From NCBI RefSeq assembly GCF_037152535.1, contig NZ_JBBCMA010000008.1, positions 1 through 64,000 on the forward strand: 64,000 bases of DNA, written 5' to 3'. Of this stretch, positions 9,687 through 20,079 are shown one piece after another. The translations under genes were made by a program, and so were the position numbers. Each line of letters opens with the position of its first letter. The first letter of the stretch is position 1. Source of the DNA: Leclercia sp. AS011 (GTDB taxonomy: Bacteria > Pseudomonadota > Gammaproteobacteria > Enterobacterales > Enterobacteriaceae). The notes beneath the pieces were generated by a model. That model saw nothing but the letters and a program-made list of their open reading frames with translations, did no database searches and was not told where the DNA came from.

Positions 9687-10463
9687 TTACGCTAAAATAC
9701 GCGTGCCAATCGGCGTGCCGTTAAACAGCGCCGGGAGCTGCTCCGCGTGACGCCATGAGGCGATATCCACCGGACGACCCAGCGTGCGGGCGGCGTCCAG
9801 CGCCGCATTCACTTTGACGATCATGCCGTCGGTAATAATGCCCTGCTCGATCAGCTGCTCGGCCTTCGCCGCGGTCATTTCCGCGATGCGCTGGCCTTTG
9901 CCGTCCAGAATGCCGCTCACGTCGGAGAGCAGGATCAGGTCTGCGCCCAGCGTGGCCGCAAGGGCGGTCGCCGCCTGGTCAGCGTTGACGTTCATCAGTG
10001 CGCCCTCTTCGGTCACGCCGATGGAGCTCACTACCGGCAGGAAACCGCCTTCCAGCAGCGTGTTAATCAGTTTTGGCGAACCCGGCTGCGCTAGCCCAAC
10101 ATGGCCAAGTTCTTCGTCGAGCTGGGTCACTTTTACGCTATCGCCATCGCCCAGATAGAGGCCAACGGAGGCGATATGGTGTTTCTTCGCCCAGGCCAGC
10201 AGGGTTTTGTTGGCGGTGCCCGCCAGCGCGCCGGTAATGATGTCGATCTGATCGGCAGGCGTCACGCGCAGGCCGTTCTTCTTTTTCACCGGCAGGTTCA
10301 GGCCTTTCATTAATTCATCGACCACACAGCCGCCGCCGTGAACAATCACCAGCGGACGTTGGTGTGATTCGCGATAGTTAACCAGCGCGGTAAACAGACG
10401 CTCCAGCGCCTCTTCGCTGTCCAGCAGCACACCACCGAGTTTGATAATTAATGGGTTCATCAT
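9687..10463 (-). CDS. argB: Acetylglutamate kinase
   Basis: Second step of arginine synthesis, phosphorylating N-acetyl-L-glutamate with ATP. The 258-residue protein is of the amino-acid kinase family: IIKLGG near the N-terminus (6-11), VHGGG for substrate and phosphate contacts (about 42-46) and [14 protein letters not shown] near 174-187. GTG, ATG and ATG codons follow one another at the start; the first ATG is chosen because it gives the E. coli N-terminus MMNPLIIK. Only 6 bases separate it from the argC stop. The lack of an N-terminal extension fits the arginine-insensitive enteric form. Confidence 0.96.
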   Translation of the reverse strand: MMNPLIIKLGGVLLDSEEALERLFTALVNYRESHQRPLVIVHGGGCVVDELMKGLNLPVKKKNGLRVTPADQIDIITGALAGTANKTLLAWAKKHHIASVGLYLGDGDSVKVTQLDEELGHVGLAQPGSPKLINTLLEGGFLPVVSSIGVTEEGALMNVNADQAATALAATLGADLILLSDVSGILDGKGQRIAEMTAAKAEQLIEQGIITDGMIVKVNAALDAARTLGRPVDIASWRHAEQLPALFNGTPIGTRILA

Positions 10464-10469
10464 CACACC

Positions 10470-11474
10470 TTAAATAAGAGACTGCGTTTCAGCATAGCCA
10501 AAACGAATATTTGCGCACTGAACTGCCTGGGCGGCAGCCCCTTTCAATAAGTTATCTTCTGCGGCAACTACAATCAGGTGCTCGCCCTGCACGGCAAAGC
10601 CGATATCGCAGAACGGCAGACCGACCACGTTTTTCAGCGCCGGAACCCCTTTGTCGTACAGACGCACCAGCGGTTTATCCGCATAGGCCTGAGTAAAGGC
10701 TTCGCTCACCTGGTCTTTGGTCACGCCCGGTTTCAGGCGGCAGGTAATGGTCTCGAGGATCCCGCGCGGGAAGCTGCCCAGATGCGGGGTGAAAATAACG
10801 TCCGCGCCCAGGTGGGTGGTAATTTCCGGGTGATGGCGGTGATTGAACACGCCATACGGCTGCAGGCTCACTTCGCAGAAGCTGTTGCCGATCGCCGCTT
10901 TACGCCCTGCGCCACTCACGCCGCTGGTGGCGTTGATCACCGGCCACTGGTTCAGATCCAGCAGGCCCGCATCGATCAGCGGCTTCAGGGAGAGCTGCGC
11001 CGCCGTCGGGTAGCAGCCCGGGACAGCAATCAGGTTCGCTTCTTTCAGTTTATCTGCGCTCCACTCCGCCAGGCCGTACACCGCTTTTTCAAGCAGATCC
11101 GGATGCTGATGGGTGAAACCATAGTATTTTTCATAGAACGCGGCGTCGTTCACGCGGAACGCACCGGAGAGATCGAACACCACGCAGCCGGCGGCCAGGA
11201 ACTGTGGCGCCAGGTCGTGGCTGACTTCGTGTGCGGTGGCCAAAAACACCACGTCGACGCCGTCGGTAAACTCGCTGATATCCGACATAGGCTGCAATGG
11301 CAGATCGACAATCCCTTTAAGTTGCGGATGTAAATCGGAAATTAACTTTCCTGCATCATTGCTTTGCGCTGAGACAGTCAAAGCGGTTATGGTCATATGA
11401 GGATGGCGATTCACGTAGCTTACAAGCTCTGCGCCCGCATAACCGCTAGCGCCTACAATCAGCGTATTCAACAT
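10470..11474 (-). CDS. argC: N-acetyl-gamma-glutamyl-phosphate reductase
   Basis: NADPH-dependent reduction of N-acetylglutamyl phosphate to the semialdehyde, third step of arginine synthesis. The 334-residue product has the Rossmann motif [10 protein letters not shown] (8-17) and the catalytic cysteine C154 in VPGCYPTA. It is the first gene of argCBH; its promoter faces that of argE across a spacer with two ARG boxes. Confidence 0.97.
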   Translation of the reverse strand: MLNTLIVGASGYAGAELVSYVNRHPHMTITALTVSAQSNDAGKLISDLHPQLKGIVDLPLQPMSDISEFTDGVDVVFLATAHEVSHDLAPQFLAAGCVVFDLSGAFRVNDAAFYEKYYGFTHQHPDLLEKAVYGLAEWSADKLKEANLIAVPGCYPTAAQLSLKPLIDAGLLDLNQWPVINATSGVSGAGRKAAIGNSFCEVSLQPYGVFNHRHHPEITTHLGADVIFTPHLGSFPRGILETITCRLKPGVTKDQVSEAFTQAYADKPLVRLYDKGVPALKNVVGLPFCDIGFAVQGEHLIVVAAEDNLLKGAAAQAVQCANIRFGYAETQSLI

Positions 11475-11497
11475 CGGGTTCCTTTATGCTCAACGTT

Positions 11498-11536
11498 AAT
11501 GTATTTTTATTCACATTTATTGCATGAATATTGATA
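11498..11536. promoter_or_regulatory. ArgR operator: two ARG boxes between argC and argE
   Basis: Two 18-base palindromes separated by 3 bases, AATGTATTTTTATTCACA (11498-11515) and ATTGCATGAATATTGATA (11519-11536), fit the ARG-box pattern TGAAT-W4-ATTCA. This paired layout is what the hexameric ArgR-arginine complex binds. The site controls both divergent units, argCBH and argE. Confidence 0.85.
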
Positions 11537-11562
11537 CTATCACGACCTAAGGTGTGTCAACA

Positions 11563-12714
11563 ATGAAAATGAATTTACCGCCATTTATCGAGATCTACCG
11601 CGCCCTGATTGCCACGCCGTCCATCAGCGCAACGGAAGAAGCGCTGGATCAGAGTAATGAGACTTTAATCAATCTGCTGGCGGGGTGGTTCAGCGATCTC
11701 GGGTTTAAGGTGGAGGTTCAGCCGGTCCCCGGAACCCGTAATAAATTTAACCTGCTCGCCAGTACCGGACAGGGTGCAGGCGGGCTGCTGCTGGCGGGAC
11801 ATACCGATACCGTGCCGTTTGACGATGGCCGCTGGACCCGCGATCCCTTCACCCTGACCGAGCATGACAACAAGCTTTACGGTCTGGGTACCGCCGACAT
11901 GAAAGGCTTCTTCGCCTTTATCCTCGATGCGCTGCGTGATGTGGACGTGAAAATGCTGAAAAAGCCGCTGTACATTCTGGCGACCGCCGACGAAGAGACC
12001 AGCATGGCGGGCGCGCGCTACTTCTCGGAAAACACGTCGATTCGTCCGGATTGTGCGATTATCGGCGAGCCAACCTCCCTGCAGCCGATTCGTGCGCACA
12101 AGGGCCATATCTCTACCGCAGTGCGCGTGCTGGGCCAGTCCGGCCACTCCAGCGATCCGGCGCGCGGCGTGAACGCCATTGAGCTGATGCATGACGCCAT
12201 CGGCCGCATCATGACCCTGCGCGATGACCTGAAAGAGCGTTACCACTACCACGCGTTCACCGTGCCGTATCCGACCCTGAACCTTGGCAGCCTGCACGGC
12301 GGCGATGCTTCAAACCGTATTTGCGCCTGCTGCGAACTGCACATGGATATCCGCCCGCTGCCGGGCATGACGCTGAGCGATCTCGACGGCCTGCTGAATG
12401 AAGCCCTGGCCCCGGTGAGCGAGCGCTGGCCGGGCCGTCTGACGGTCTCCGAACTGCACCCGCCTATCCCGGGTTATGAGTGCCCGCCGGATCATCAGCT
12501 GGTCGAAGTGGTGGAAAAGCTGCTCGGTGAGAAAACCGACGTGGTGAACTACTGCACTGAGGCGCCGTTTATTCAGACGCTGTGTCCGACGCTGGTCCTC
12601 GGGCCGGGCTCCATCAACCAGGCCCACCAGCCGGACGAGTACCTGGAAACGCGCTTTATCAAACCGACCCGTGAGTTAATTACTCAGGTTGTGCATCACT
12701 TCTGCTGGCATTAA
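11563..12714 (+). CDS. argE: Acetylornithine deacetylase
   Basis: Releases ornithine from N2-acetylornithine, completing the linear acetylated route to arginine. The 383-residue M20-family metallohydrolase has the expected metal ligands and base: H80-x-D82 (AGHTDT), D112 (GTADMKG) and E144/E145 (DEETSM). The start was taken at MKMNLPPF after AAGGTGTG, matching the E. coli N-terminus; a frame three codons upstream is open. It is monocistronic here, divergent from argC and followed by ppc in the same direction. Confidence 0.96.
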   Translation: MKMNLPPFIEIYRALIATPSISATEEALDQSNETLINLLAGWFSDLGFKVEVQPVPGTRNKFNLLASTGQGAGGLLLAGHTDTVPFDDGRWTRDPFTLTEHDNKLYGLGTADMKGFFAFILDALRDVDVKMLKKPLYILATADEETSMAGARYFSENTSIRPDCAIIGEPTSLQPIRAHKGHISTAVRVLGQSGHSSDPARGVNAIELMHDAIGRIMTLRDDLKERYHYHAFTVPYPTLNLGSLHGGDASNRICACCELHMDIRPLPGMTLSDLDGLLNEALAPVSERWPGRLTVSELHPPIPGYECPPDHQLVEVVEKLLGEKTDVVNYCTEAPFIQTLCPTLVLGPGSINQAHQPDEYLETRFIKPTRELITQVVHHFCWH

Positions 12715-12719
12715 TGACT

Positions 12720-12743
12720 GCTCCCCTCTCTCACGAGAGGGGA
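12720..12743. repeat. Hairpin of the CCCTCTC type after argE
   Basis: Perfect 8-base stem CCCCTCTC/GAGAGGGG with loop TCAC (12723-12742), directly after the argE stop. There is no T run, so it is more likely an mRNA 3' hairpin than a classic terminator. Similar C/G-rich hairpins occur near 29581, 45375 and 49351. Confidence 0.6.
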
Positions 12744-12961
12744 AAAATCTCATGATCCTCGTCACATTCTCATAAGCATCTCTTATCTGACGCAAAGCCA
12801 ATTAAATTTCGTAAATTGCCCGCATTTATTCGTTTGCTGAACCGTTTTCGCAGCAATTGACGACGGGGGTTTTACGTGGCTTTATAAAGGGAGATGACAA
12901 AATAATGTCCGTTAGATGTCTGGCCGGGCATAAACAAAAATGATGGGGTGACTGGGTTTTT

Positions 12962-15613
12962 ATGAACGAACAATATTCCGCGTTGCGTAGTAATGTCAGT
13001 ATGCTCGGCAAGGTGCTGGGAGATACCATCAAGGATGCGTTGGGCGAGAACATTCTCGATCGCGTTGAAACCATCCGCAAGCTATCTAAATCTTCCCGTG
13101 CCGGTAACGAAGCCAATCGTCAGGAGCTGCTCACTACGCTGCAGAACCTCTCCAACGACGAGCTGCTGCCCGTTGCCCGTGCCTTCAGCCAGTTCCTTAA
13201 CCTGGCGAACACCGCCGAACAGTACCACAGCATTTCGCCGAATGGCGAAGGGGCCAGCAACCCGGAAGTGATTGCCCGCACGCTCAGAAAGCTCAAGGAC
13301 CAACCCGACCTCAACGAAGCGACCATTAAAAAGGCCGTCGAGTCTCTGTCACTGGAGCTGGTTCTGACCGCCCACCCGACCGAGATCACCCGCCGTACCC
13401 TGATCCACAAAATGGGTGAAGTGAACAGCTGCCTTAAGCAGCTGGATAATAAAGAGATTGCTGACTACGAACGTAACCAGCTGATGCGCCGTCTGCGCCA
13501 GCTGATTGCCCAGTCCTGGCATACCGATGAAATTCGTAAGCACCGCCCAAGCCCGGTTGACGAAGCCAAGTGGGGCTTTGCGGTGGTGGAAAACAGCCTG
13601 TGGGAAGGGGTACCGAACTACCTGCGTGAGCTGAACGAGCAGCTGGAAGAGAACCTCGGCTATCGCCTGCCGGTGGATTTTGTGCCGGTGCGTTTCACCT
13701 CCTGGATGGGCGGCGACCGCGACGGTAACCCGAACGTCACCGCCGAGATCACCCGTCACGTCCTGCTGCTGAGCCGCTGGAAAGCCACCGACCTGTTCCT
13801 GAAAGACATTCAGGTTCTGATTTCAGAGCTGTCGATGGTCGAAGCCACGCCAGAACTGCTTGAGCTGGTGGGTGAAGCTGGTGCAACCGAACCTTACCGC
13901 TTCCTGCTTAAAAACCTGCGCAGCCAGCTGCTGGCCACTCAGGCCTGGCTGGAAGCGCGCCTTAAGGGCCAGCGCCTGCCGAAACCGGCCGGTCTGCTGA
14001 GCCAGAACGAGCAGCTGTGGGAACCCCTTTACGCCTGTTATCAGTCGCTGCAGGCCTGCGGGATGGGCATCATCGCCAACGGCGAGCTGCTTGATACCCT
14101 GCGCCGCGTGAAATGCTTCGGCGTGCCGCTGGTGCGTATCGATGTGCGTCAGGAGAGCACCCGCCACACCGAGGCGCTGGGCGAATTGACCCGCTACCTC
14201 GGCATTGGTGACTACGAAAGCTGGTCAGAAGCCGACAAGCAGGCCTTCCTGATCCGCGAACTGAATTCCAAACGTCCTCTGCTGCCGCGGAGCTGGGCAC
14301 CAAGCGAAGAGACCCGCGAAGTGCTCGATACCTGCAAAGCGATCGTCGATGCGCCGAAAGGATCGGTGGCGGCCTATGTGATCTCCATGGCGAAAACCCC
14401 GTCCGACGTGCTGGCGGTTCACCTGCTGTTGAAAGAAGCGGGTATTACCTTCGCTCTGCCGGTTGCGCCGCTGTTTGAAACCCTCGACGACCTGAATAAC
14501 GCCAACGATGTAATGACCCAACTGCTGAACATCGACTGGTATCGCGGCTTCATTCAGGGCAAGCAGATGGTGATGATTGGCTACTCCGACTCCGCAAAAG
14601 ATGCGGGCGTGATGGCCGCCTCCTGGGCGCAGTATCAGGCTCAGGATGCGCTGATCAAAACCTGCGAAAAAGCCGGCATTGAGCTGACCCTGTTCCACGG
14701 TCGCGGCGGCTCGATTGGCCGTGGCGGTGCCCCCGCCCATGCGGCCCTGCTCTCCCAACCGCCAGGCAGCCTGAAAGGCGGCCTGCGTGTCACCGAACAG
14801 GGCGAGATGATCCGCTTCAAGTACGGTCTGCCGGAAGTAACCATCAGCAGCCTGTCGCTCTACACCAGCGCGATCCTCGAAGCGAACCTGCTGCCACCGC
14901 CGGAGCCGAAAGACGCCTGGCGTCATATCATGGACGAGCTGTCGGATATCTCCTGCGATATGTATCGCGGCTATGTGCGCGAAAATAAAGACTTCGTACC
15001 TTACTTCCGCTCGGCAACGCCGGAGCAGGAGCTGGGCAAACTGCCGCTGGGTTCACGTCCGGCAAAACGTCGTCCGACCGGCGGCGTGGAGTCCCTGCGT
15101 GCTATTCCGTGGATCTTCGCCTGGACGCAGAACCGCCTGATGCTCCCGGCGTGGCTGGGTGCTGGCGCTGCTCTGCAAAAAGTGGTGGAAGACGGCAAGC
15201 AGAACGAGCTGGAAGCCATGTGTCGTGACTGGCCGTTCTTCTCCACCCGCCTCGGCATGCTGGAGATGGTGTTCTCAAAAGCCGACCTGTGGCTGGCGGA
15301 ATACTACGATCAGCGTCTGGTGAAACCGGAGCTGTGGGCGCTGGGCAGCGAGCTGCGCGAGCTGCTGGAAGACGATATCAAAGTGGTGCTGGATATCGCC
15401 AACGACTCCCATCTGATGGCCGATCTGCCATGGATTGCCGAGTCCATCCAGCTGCGTAACATCTACACCGACCCGCTGAACGTCCTGCAGGCCGAGCTGC
15501 TGTACCGCTCGCGTAAAGCGGAAGAAGAGGGTCTGGAGCCGGATCCACGCGTGGAACAAGCGCTGATGGTCACCATCGCGGGCGTTGCGGCGGGGATGCG
15601 TAACACCGGCTAA
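12962..15613 (+). CDS. ppc: Phosphoenolpyruvate carboxylase
   Basis: Anaplerotic enzyme: PEP plus bicarbonate to oxaloacetate, activated by acetyl-CoA and inhibited by aspartate. The 883-residue protein equals the E. coli length and has the catalytic His motif [12 protein letters not shown] (near 134-145), the [14 protein letters not shown] glycine-rich loop (about 578-591) and the [10 protein letters not shown] motif. It stands alone between argE and yijO. In K-12 the phosphoethanolamine transferase gene eptC follows ppc; here only a REP pair separates ppc from yijO. Confidence 0.98.
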   Translation: MNEQYSALRSNVSMLGKVLGDTIKDALGENILDRVETIRKLSKSSRAGNEANRQELLTTLQNLSNDELLPVARAFSQFLNLANTAEQYHSISPNGEGASNPEVIARTLRKLKDQPDLNEATIKKAVESLSLELVLTAHPTEITRRTLIHKMGEVNSCLKQLDNKEIADYERNQLMRRLRQLIAQSWHTDEIRKHRPSPVDEAKWGFAVVENSLWEGVPNYLRELNEQLEENLGYRLPVDFVPVRFTSWMGGDRDGNPNVTAEITRHVLLLSRWKATDLFLKDIQVLISELSMVEATPELLELVGEAGATEPYRFLLKNLRSQLLATQAWLEARLKGQRLPKPAGLLSQNEQLWEPLYACYQSLQACGMGIIANGELLDTLRRVKCFGVPLVRIDVRQESTRHTEALGELTRYLGIGDYESWSEADKQAFLIRELNSKRPLLPRSWAPSEETREVLDTCKAIVDAPKGSVAAYVISMAKTPSDVLAVHLLLKEAGITFALPVAPLFETLDDLNNANDVMTQLLNIDWYRGFIQGKQMVMIGYSDSAKDAGVMAASWAQYQAQDALIKTCEKAGIELTLFHGRGGSIGRGGAPAHAALLSQPPGSLKGGLRVTEQGEMIRFKYGLPEVTISSLSLYTSAILEANLLPPPEPKDAWRHIMDELSDISCDMYRGYVRENKDFVPYFRSATPEQELGKLPLGSRPAKRRPTGGVESLRAIPWIFAWTQNRLMLPAWLGAGAALQKVVEDGKQNELEAMCRDWPFFSTRLGMLEMVFSKADLWLAEYYDQRLVKPELWALGSELRELLEDDIKVVLDIANDSHLMADLPWIAESIQLRNIYTDPLNVLQAELLYRSRKAEEEGLEPDPRVEQALMVTIAGVAAGMRNTG

Positions 15614-15620
15614 GGCTTTA

Positions 15621-15690
15621 CGCCCGGCGGCGCTGCGCTTGCACGGGCCTACGACAGGTAGGCCGGGTAAGCGTCAGCGCCACCCGGCAA
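15621..15690. repeat. BIME: two REP units between ppc and yijO
   Basis: Two REP palindromes in opposite orientation (about 15621-15651 and 15657-15690) form a bacterial interspersed mosaic element. It ends only 18 bases before the yijO start codon, so yijO has little room for its own promoter outside the repeat. Confidence 0.85.
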
Positions 15691-15708
15691 TACCTCGGTA
15701 TTCACACC

Positions 15709-16557
15709 ATGCACCACGACATCACCCACATCCTGAAGGACCTGATAAACGGCACATCGCCGCTGCGTCAGGTGCATTTTACGAACCCAACGTCCTGCGC
15801 ACCTGAACTCGCCTTACAGGTCGATTTTCCACGTCTCGAAATCGTGCTTGAAGGGTCAGTTGAGGATCACGCTGCGCCCACGTTACAGCCACGTGATGTT
15901 CTCTACGTACCGGCCGGAAGCTGGAATTACCCCCAATGGCAAACACCCGCGACAACGCTGAGCATTCTTTTTGGTAAACAACAGCTTGGGTTTAGCCTTT
16001 TGCACTGGGATGGCGTGGAAGTTCGTAATCTGGCAAAGCAGCACGTTGCCCGTCGCGGCCCGCGAATTGGCTCATTCCTGTTGCAGACGCTCCACGAAAT
16101 GCAGATGCAGCCACATGAGCAACAAACCGCACGGCTCATTGTCGCCAGCCTGCTTAGCCACTGCGTCGACCTGCTTGGCAGCCAGATCCAGACCGCATCC
16201 CGTAGCCAGGCGCTGTTCGATGCTATTCGCGGCTATATTGATGAACATTATGCCCTGCCGCTTACACGGGAATCGGTGGCCCAGGCGTTTTATATCTCGC
16301 CTAACTACCTGTCACATCTCTTTCAGAAAACCGGCGCGGTGGGCTTTAATGAGTACCTGACGCATACCCGGCTTGAGCATGCTCGCCAGCTGCTTAAAGG
16401 CTACGATCTGAAGGTAAAAGAGGTGGCGCATGCCTGCGGCTTCGTCGACAGCAACTATTTTTGTCGGCTGTTTCGTAAGAACACGGAACGCTCGCCGTCA
16501 GAATATCGTCGCCAGTATCACAGCCAGCTGACCGGCAAGACCGTTACGTCAGAATAA
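15709..16557 (+). CDS. yijO: AraC-family transcriptional regulator YijO
   Basis: A 282-residue predicted regulator with an N-terminal cupin-like sensing domain (about 1-150, including RDVLYVPAGSWNYPQW) and two C-terminal AraC helix-turn-helix motifs (about 180-275; LTRESVAQAFYISPNYLSHL and VKEVAHACGFVDSNYFCRLF). It matches E. coli YijO, whose targets are not established to my knowledge. Its stop codon overlaps the end of frwD by 14 bases. Lying beside the frw/pfl island, it is a reasonable candidate regulator of that island; this is inference from position. Confidence 0.92.
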   Translation: MHHDITHILKDLINGTSPLRQVHFTNPTSCAPELALQVDFPRLEIVLEGSVEDHAAPTLQPRDVLYVPAGSWNYPQWQTPATTLSILFGKQQLGFSLLHWDGVEVRNLAKQHVARRGPRIGSFLLQTLHEMQMQPHEQQTARLIVASLLSHCVDLLGSQIQTASRSQALFDAIRGYIDEHYALPLTRESVAQAFYISPNYLSHLFQKTGAVGFNEYLTHTRLEHARQLLKGYDLKVKEVAHACGFVDSNYFCRLFRKNTERSPSEYRRQYHSQLTGKTVTSE

Positions 16558-16888
16558 GCTGGGTGTGCTGAGGCGCGGATAATAACTTTCGCACCGCGCT
16601 CATCACTTTTTGCGGATCGCGCAGAAAGGCATTAATACCGCATTTCACATAGCGGCACTCTTCAAAACGCTCGCTACCAGCCAGGTCGATATCGGTAATT
16701 AACAGCGCCAGATCGGCACGGCGTATATCCTCTTTCGTAAGCGCGCATTCAATCCCTAGCGCCCCCTGGGTTTCAATACGGATAGCCCAGTGCTCTTGCT
16801 GGCAAAGTTTTTCCAGACGTTCGGCGGCCATGTAGGTGTGCGCCACCCCGCTGACACAGGCCGTTACCGCTACCATCGTTACAGCCAT
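16544..16888 (-). CDS. frwD: Fructose-like PTS enzyme IIB component FrwD
   Basis: A 114-residue PTS IIB protein of the fructose family. The phospho-acceptor cysteine is C11 in VTACVSGVAHTYMAAE. Two ATGs in tandem could start it; the second is 6 bases from the AGGAGG ribosome site and is preferred, while the first (16891) overlaps the pflC stop codon. It is the last gene of frwC-frwB-pflD-pflC-frwD and would carry phosphate to a IIC permease, probably FrwC. It is a second IIB beside FrwB and more diverged, so it may not be redundant. Confidence 0.92.
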   Translation of the reverse strand: MAVTMVAVTACVSGVAHTYMAAERLEKLCQQEHWAIRIETQGALGIECALTKEDIRRADLALLITDIDLAGSERFEECRYVKCGINAFLRDPQKVMSAVRKLLSAPQHTQLILT

Positions 16889-16890
16889 CA

Positions 16891-17766
16891 TTAACCTCCT
16901 ACGGTAACCTGGAACCCTGCCCGTTCAGCCTGCAGGCGTATGGCGGCAACCGTCTCAGCATCTGGCGTCGCGACATGGCGCATTGTCCAGGTACGCCCCA
17001 GTAGCCGGTACTTAGGTTCGCCATATTGATGAAAAGGCAGCAGATGCAATTGTCGTATTCCTGAGGGTATCAGAAATTCCAGCACACGGGTGATGTTGGC
17101 TGGATGCAGGGTATAACCCGGGATAAGCGGGACGCGAGGGATGACATTAATCCCTTCGGCCAGCAGACGGTTCAGGTTATCCAGCACGCGGGGTAGATTC
17201 ATATTCACGACCGCGCGCGCCTGTTCAGGATCCATGATTTTCAGATCAAAGAGTACTTCGTCACACTGCTGCGCCAGGGGAAGCAGCCGCGACAGCGGTG
17301 CATCGCCCGCCGTCTCTATCGCGGTATGGACACCATAGCGGCGCAAACGCTGCAACAAACGGGTGGCGAAAGGCGCCTGCATCAGAACCTCACCGCCTGA
17401 AAGCGTGACTCCGCCGCCGGAGGAGCGAAAGAAAACATCGTCTTTCATGACCTCACGCTCCAGTTCGTTCAACGTCACATCCCGGCCAATCCGCTCATAC
17501 GCACCTGAAGGGCATTCATCAGCATCACGCAGGCAGGGGGCGCAGTGCAGGCATTTGCTCTCCCGGCGGACGGTTTCTATTTTTGACGACATTGATTCAG
17601 GATTGGCGCACCACGGGCAGGTATGCGGGCACCCTTTAAAAAAGACCAGGGTACGAATACCACGCCCGTCATTCAAAGAGTAACGCTGGATATTGAAGAT
17701 GCGCGCCACATCAGCGCGCGTATCAATGACCTCACAGTTGATGCGCGGTGCGGCGGATAATGTCAT
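16891..17766 (-). CDS. pflC: Glycyl-radical-enzyme activating protein PflC
   Basis: Radical SAM activase that abstracts a hydrogen from the glycine of its partner, here most likely PflD. The 291-residue protein has the radical SAM triad C46-x3-C50-x2-C53 (KGCPHTCPWC) and an inserted ferredoxin-like Cys cluster (C72, C75, C78, C85), the layout of activases of dehydratase-type glycyl radical enzymes. GGGVTLSGGE and the conserved HQYGEPKY follow. The start is placed at the ATG 7 bases after AAGGAG; it lies inside pflD with a 35-base overlap, so translation is coupled. The frame remains open 37 codons further upstream. Confidence 0.93.
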   Translation of the reverse strand: MTLSAAPRINCEVIDTRADVARIFNIQRYSLNDGRGIRTLVFFKGCPHTCPWCANPESMSSKIETVRRESKCLHCAPCLRDADECPSGAYERIGRDVTLNELEREVMKDDVFFRSSGGGVTLSGGEVLMQAPFATRLLQRLRRYGVHTAIETAGDAPLSRLLPLAQQCDEVLFDLKIMDPEQARAVVNMNLPRVLDNLNRLLAEGINVIPRVPLIPGYTLHPANITRVLEFLIPSGIRQLHLLPFHQYGEPKYRLLGRTWTMRHVATPDAETVAAIRLQAERAGFQVTVGG

Positions 17767-20029
17767 CCTGGATCTCCTTCGACAACTCGACAAAGAAGGC
17801 GCTGTAACCGGCAACCCTGACCACCAGCCCGGCAAAATCCTGTGGACGCTGCTGGGCTTCGCGCAGCGTATCGGCATTTACCACGTTGAACTGAACGTGC
17901 TGTAGTTTGAGCTGGGTAAACGCGCGCAGGAAATCGGCCAGCTTTTGCAGCCCGGCATCGCCTGCCAGCGTCGCCGGAGTAAATTTTACGTTGAGTAATG
18001 TGCCATTAGAGAGCAGGTAATTATCGAGCTTACTCACCGACTTCAGCACCGCTGTGGGCCCCTGCATATCCTGCCCGAGCATAGGCGAGAGACCGCCATC
18101 GGCAAGCTGCTCACCCGCCAGACGACCATCCGGCGTAGCGCCCACCACGGCCCCTAACGGAACGTGCGCCGATACCGTGTACGAGCCAGGGGTAAATTGT
18201 CCACCGCGCGGATTGCGATATTTTTCGACCTCTTTGCAGTAATGGCGCAGCAATTCCGCACTGATGTTGTCGACATCGTCGATGTCGTTGCCATATTTAT
18301 CGAACCGGTTGATCAGCCGTGCCCGGATTTTTGCACCCTCCGGGGTAGCAAAATTGGCCTTCAGTACCGCCAAAAGTTCATCAAAGCTTAAGCGTTGTTG
18401 CTCAAAGACCATCCCTTTCAACGCATGCAACGAGTCACTCAGGTTGGCGATGCCAATCCCCTGCACGCCGGAAAAGTTGTAGCGTGCGCCGCCGTCAGTG
18501 ATCTCTTTCCCCTTCGCTAAGCAATCGCTAATAAAAGAGGAGAGCAGCGGCACGGGTGCCCAGTCCCGATGCCCGATATCGCAGATATTGCTCCCCTCGA
18601 CCATCAGCGCGATGTAATAGCTAATTTTATTGCGGATATCCTTGAGCAGCCCTTCGTAGCTCAGCCCGGCATTACCTTCGTTCTCCTGCATGGCGATTTC
18701 CATCACTTTCAGCAGGTTAAACATGGCGATATCGTGCAAACCGTATGTTTTACCCGGAATAGAAAGCTCAACGCAGCCGACAACGGCGTAATCCCGGGCA
18801 TCTTCCAGGGACACACCGCGATTCAGAAATGCAGGCACCACCACTTCATCGTTAAAAATCTGTGGGATGCCGGTACCGAGACGGATAGTCTCTGCCGTTT
18901 TCAGCAGGAAGGGTCTGTCGATCAGCTCGTTGACGCGAACGCCGAGATTAGGTTGCGGTAGCTGAACGCTCTGGTAGGCGTCCAGACAGAGGAATGACAG
19001 CACATTCACCGCGCTGCGGCCATTTTCGGTCAAGCCGCCTAACAGCGCGGTGTAACCGGTCGGGAACCCGGCGAAATAACGGGCGCTGCCGGTTGAACGT
19101 AGCAGCACCACGTCGTTGCACTTCACCCAGAGCGATTCCAGCAACTCCTTCAAAAAGGCCGCATTTTCACCCTGGGCCAGCGATGCCTGATAGAACGGCA
19201 GCATATACTGGTCAAAGCGGCCAATAGAGAGCGAGCTGGCGTTGGATTCATACTGCAGGATCACGTTCATATACCAGAACAGTTGGCACGCCTGCCAGAA
19301 AGTCTGCGGCTTGTGCCGGGCGTTATGACGCGAAATGTCAGCAATAGTCAGCAACTCCTGGCGGCGTACCGGATCGGCACTCTGTTCCGCCATCTGTTCC
19401 GCCAGCAGCGCATAGCGCAGGATATGGCGCTGAGAGGCGTTGAGCAGCAGCAAAGCCGCCTGATAAAACGTGTTCTGCGGTTCCCGCGCGCAGTGCTCTT
19501 GCAACTGCGTCACCAGTGCGCCTAACCCGTTGTTCAACAAGCGTGGATAGTCGATGATGATGTGCCCCTGGCCTTTATCCGTCTGGTTAATGCTAAATAT
19601 CTGTGTACCGACGGCGGTCTTTACCTCATCAGTCATCTGGCTGTTGATGAAATCTTTCATCGAACGCTTTTCCCAGTAGGGATAGAGTTGGTCGCGATAG
19701 ATGCGCTTATCTTGCTCGCTGATTTCAAAGCGGTCCTGCGGGCGGGAAGGAAACTGTTCCAGCTCATTCAATAGCCAGTAGGGATCCATTTCCGGTGACA
19801 TTATCCCCGCGCGCGGTTTCACCGTGCGGTTACCGGCAATCAGCTCCCCATCACGAATCGCGATTTCCACGTGGTCAAGAATATACGCCGTCGCTTTCGC
19901 CCGACGGATCATCACCGGTTCGCCTTCCGTTTGTTGATGGCTGGCGGTGTAAAGCAATGCACGTTCGAGAGAGATTTCTCGCGGGTTAGCAAACAGCGCG
20001 TCTTTCAGGCGTTGGATACGGTTCGTCAT
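17732..20029 (-). CDS. pflD: Glycyl radical enzyme PflD (named formate acetyltransferase 2)
   Basis: A 765-residue glycyl radical enzyme, the same length as E. coli PflD. The radical glycine is G741 in RVAGYSAFF and the catalytic cysteine is C419 in VVGCVELS. Pyruvate formate-lyase has two adjacent cysteines at this point, whereas Cys-Val-Glu is typical of glycerol or diol dehydratases and choline TMA-lyase, so the traditional name is doubtful. It needs anaerobic conditions and activation by PflC, whose start lies within this gene. It sits between the PTS genes frwB and frwD, which suggests a substrate derived from a PTS sugar or polyol. The substrate cannot be read from sequence. Confidence 0.93.
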   Translation of the reverse strand: MTNRIQRLKDALFANPREISLERALLYTASHQQTEGEPVMIRRAKATAYILDHVEIAIRDGELIAGNRTVKPRAGIMSPEMDPYWLLNELEQFPSRPQDRFEISEQDKRIYRDQLYPYWEKRSMKDFINSQMTDEVKTAVGTQIFSINQTDKGQGHIIIDYPRLLNNGLGALVTQLQEHCAREPQNTFYQAALLLLNASQRHILRYALLAEQMAEQSADPVRRQELLTIADISRHNARHKPQTFWQACQLFWYMNVILQYESNASSLSIGRFDQYMLPFYQASLAQGENAAFLKELLESLWVKCNDVVLLRSTGSARYFAGFPTGYTALLGGLTENGRSAVNVLSFLCLDAYQSVQLPQPNLGVRVNELIDRPFLLKTAETIRLGTGIPQIFNDEVVVPAFLNRGVSLEDARDYAVVGCVELSIPGKTYGLHDIAMFNLLKVMEIAMQENEGNAGLSYEGLLKDIRNKISYYIALMVEGSNICDIGHRDWAPVPLLSSFISDCLAKGKEITDGGARYNFSGVQGIGIANLSDSLHALKGMVFEQQRLSFDELLAVLKANFATPEGAKIRARLINRFDKYGNDIDDVDNISAELLRHYCKEVEKYRNPRGGQFTPGSYTVSAHVPLGAVVGATPDGRLAGEQLADGGLSPMLGQDMQGPTAVLKSVSKLDNYLLSNGTLLNVKFTPATLAGDAGLQKLADFLRAFTQLKLQHVQFNVVNADTLREAQQRPQDFAGLVVRVAGYSAFFVELSKEIQDDIIRRTAHQL

Positions 20030-20053
20030 GAGGGCACTCCAGTAAAGTCAAAC

Positions 20054-20075
20054 AACCCGCCCGTCAGGGCGGGTT
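20054..20075 (-). other. Intra-operon hairpin between frwB and pflD
   Basis: A perfect 9-base stem AACCCGCCC/GGGCGGGTT with loop GTCA starts five bases after the frwB stop. The following bases contain GTTTG but no long T run. It may act as a leaky terminator or a 3' stabiliser that sets the ratio of FrwCB to PflD. Confidence 0.55.
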
Positions 20076-20079
20076 GAGA

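Noticed and set aside
16891..17877. Longer 328-residue form of PflC
   Set aside because: The extra 37 residues read through pflD coding sequence, while a strong AAGGAG site sits before the chosen ATG.
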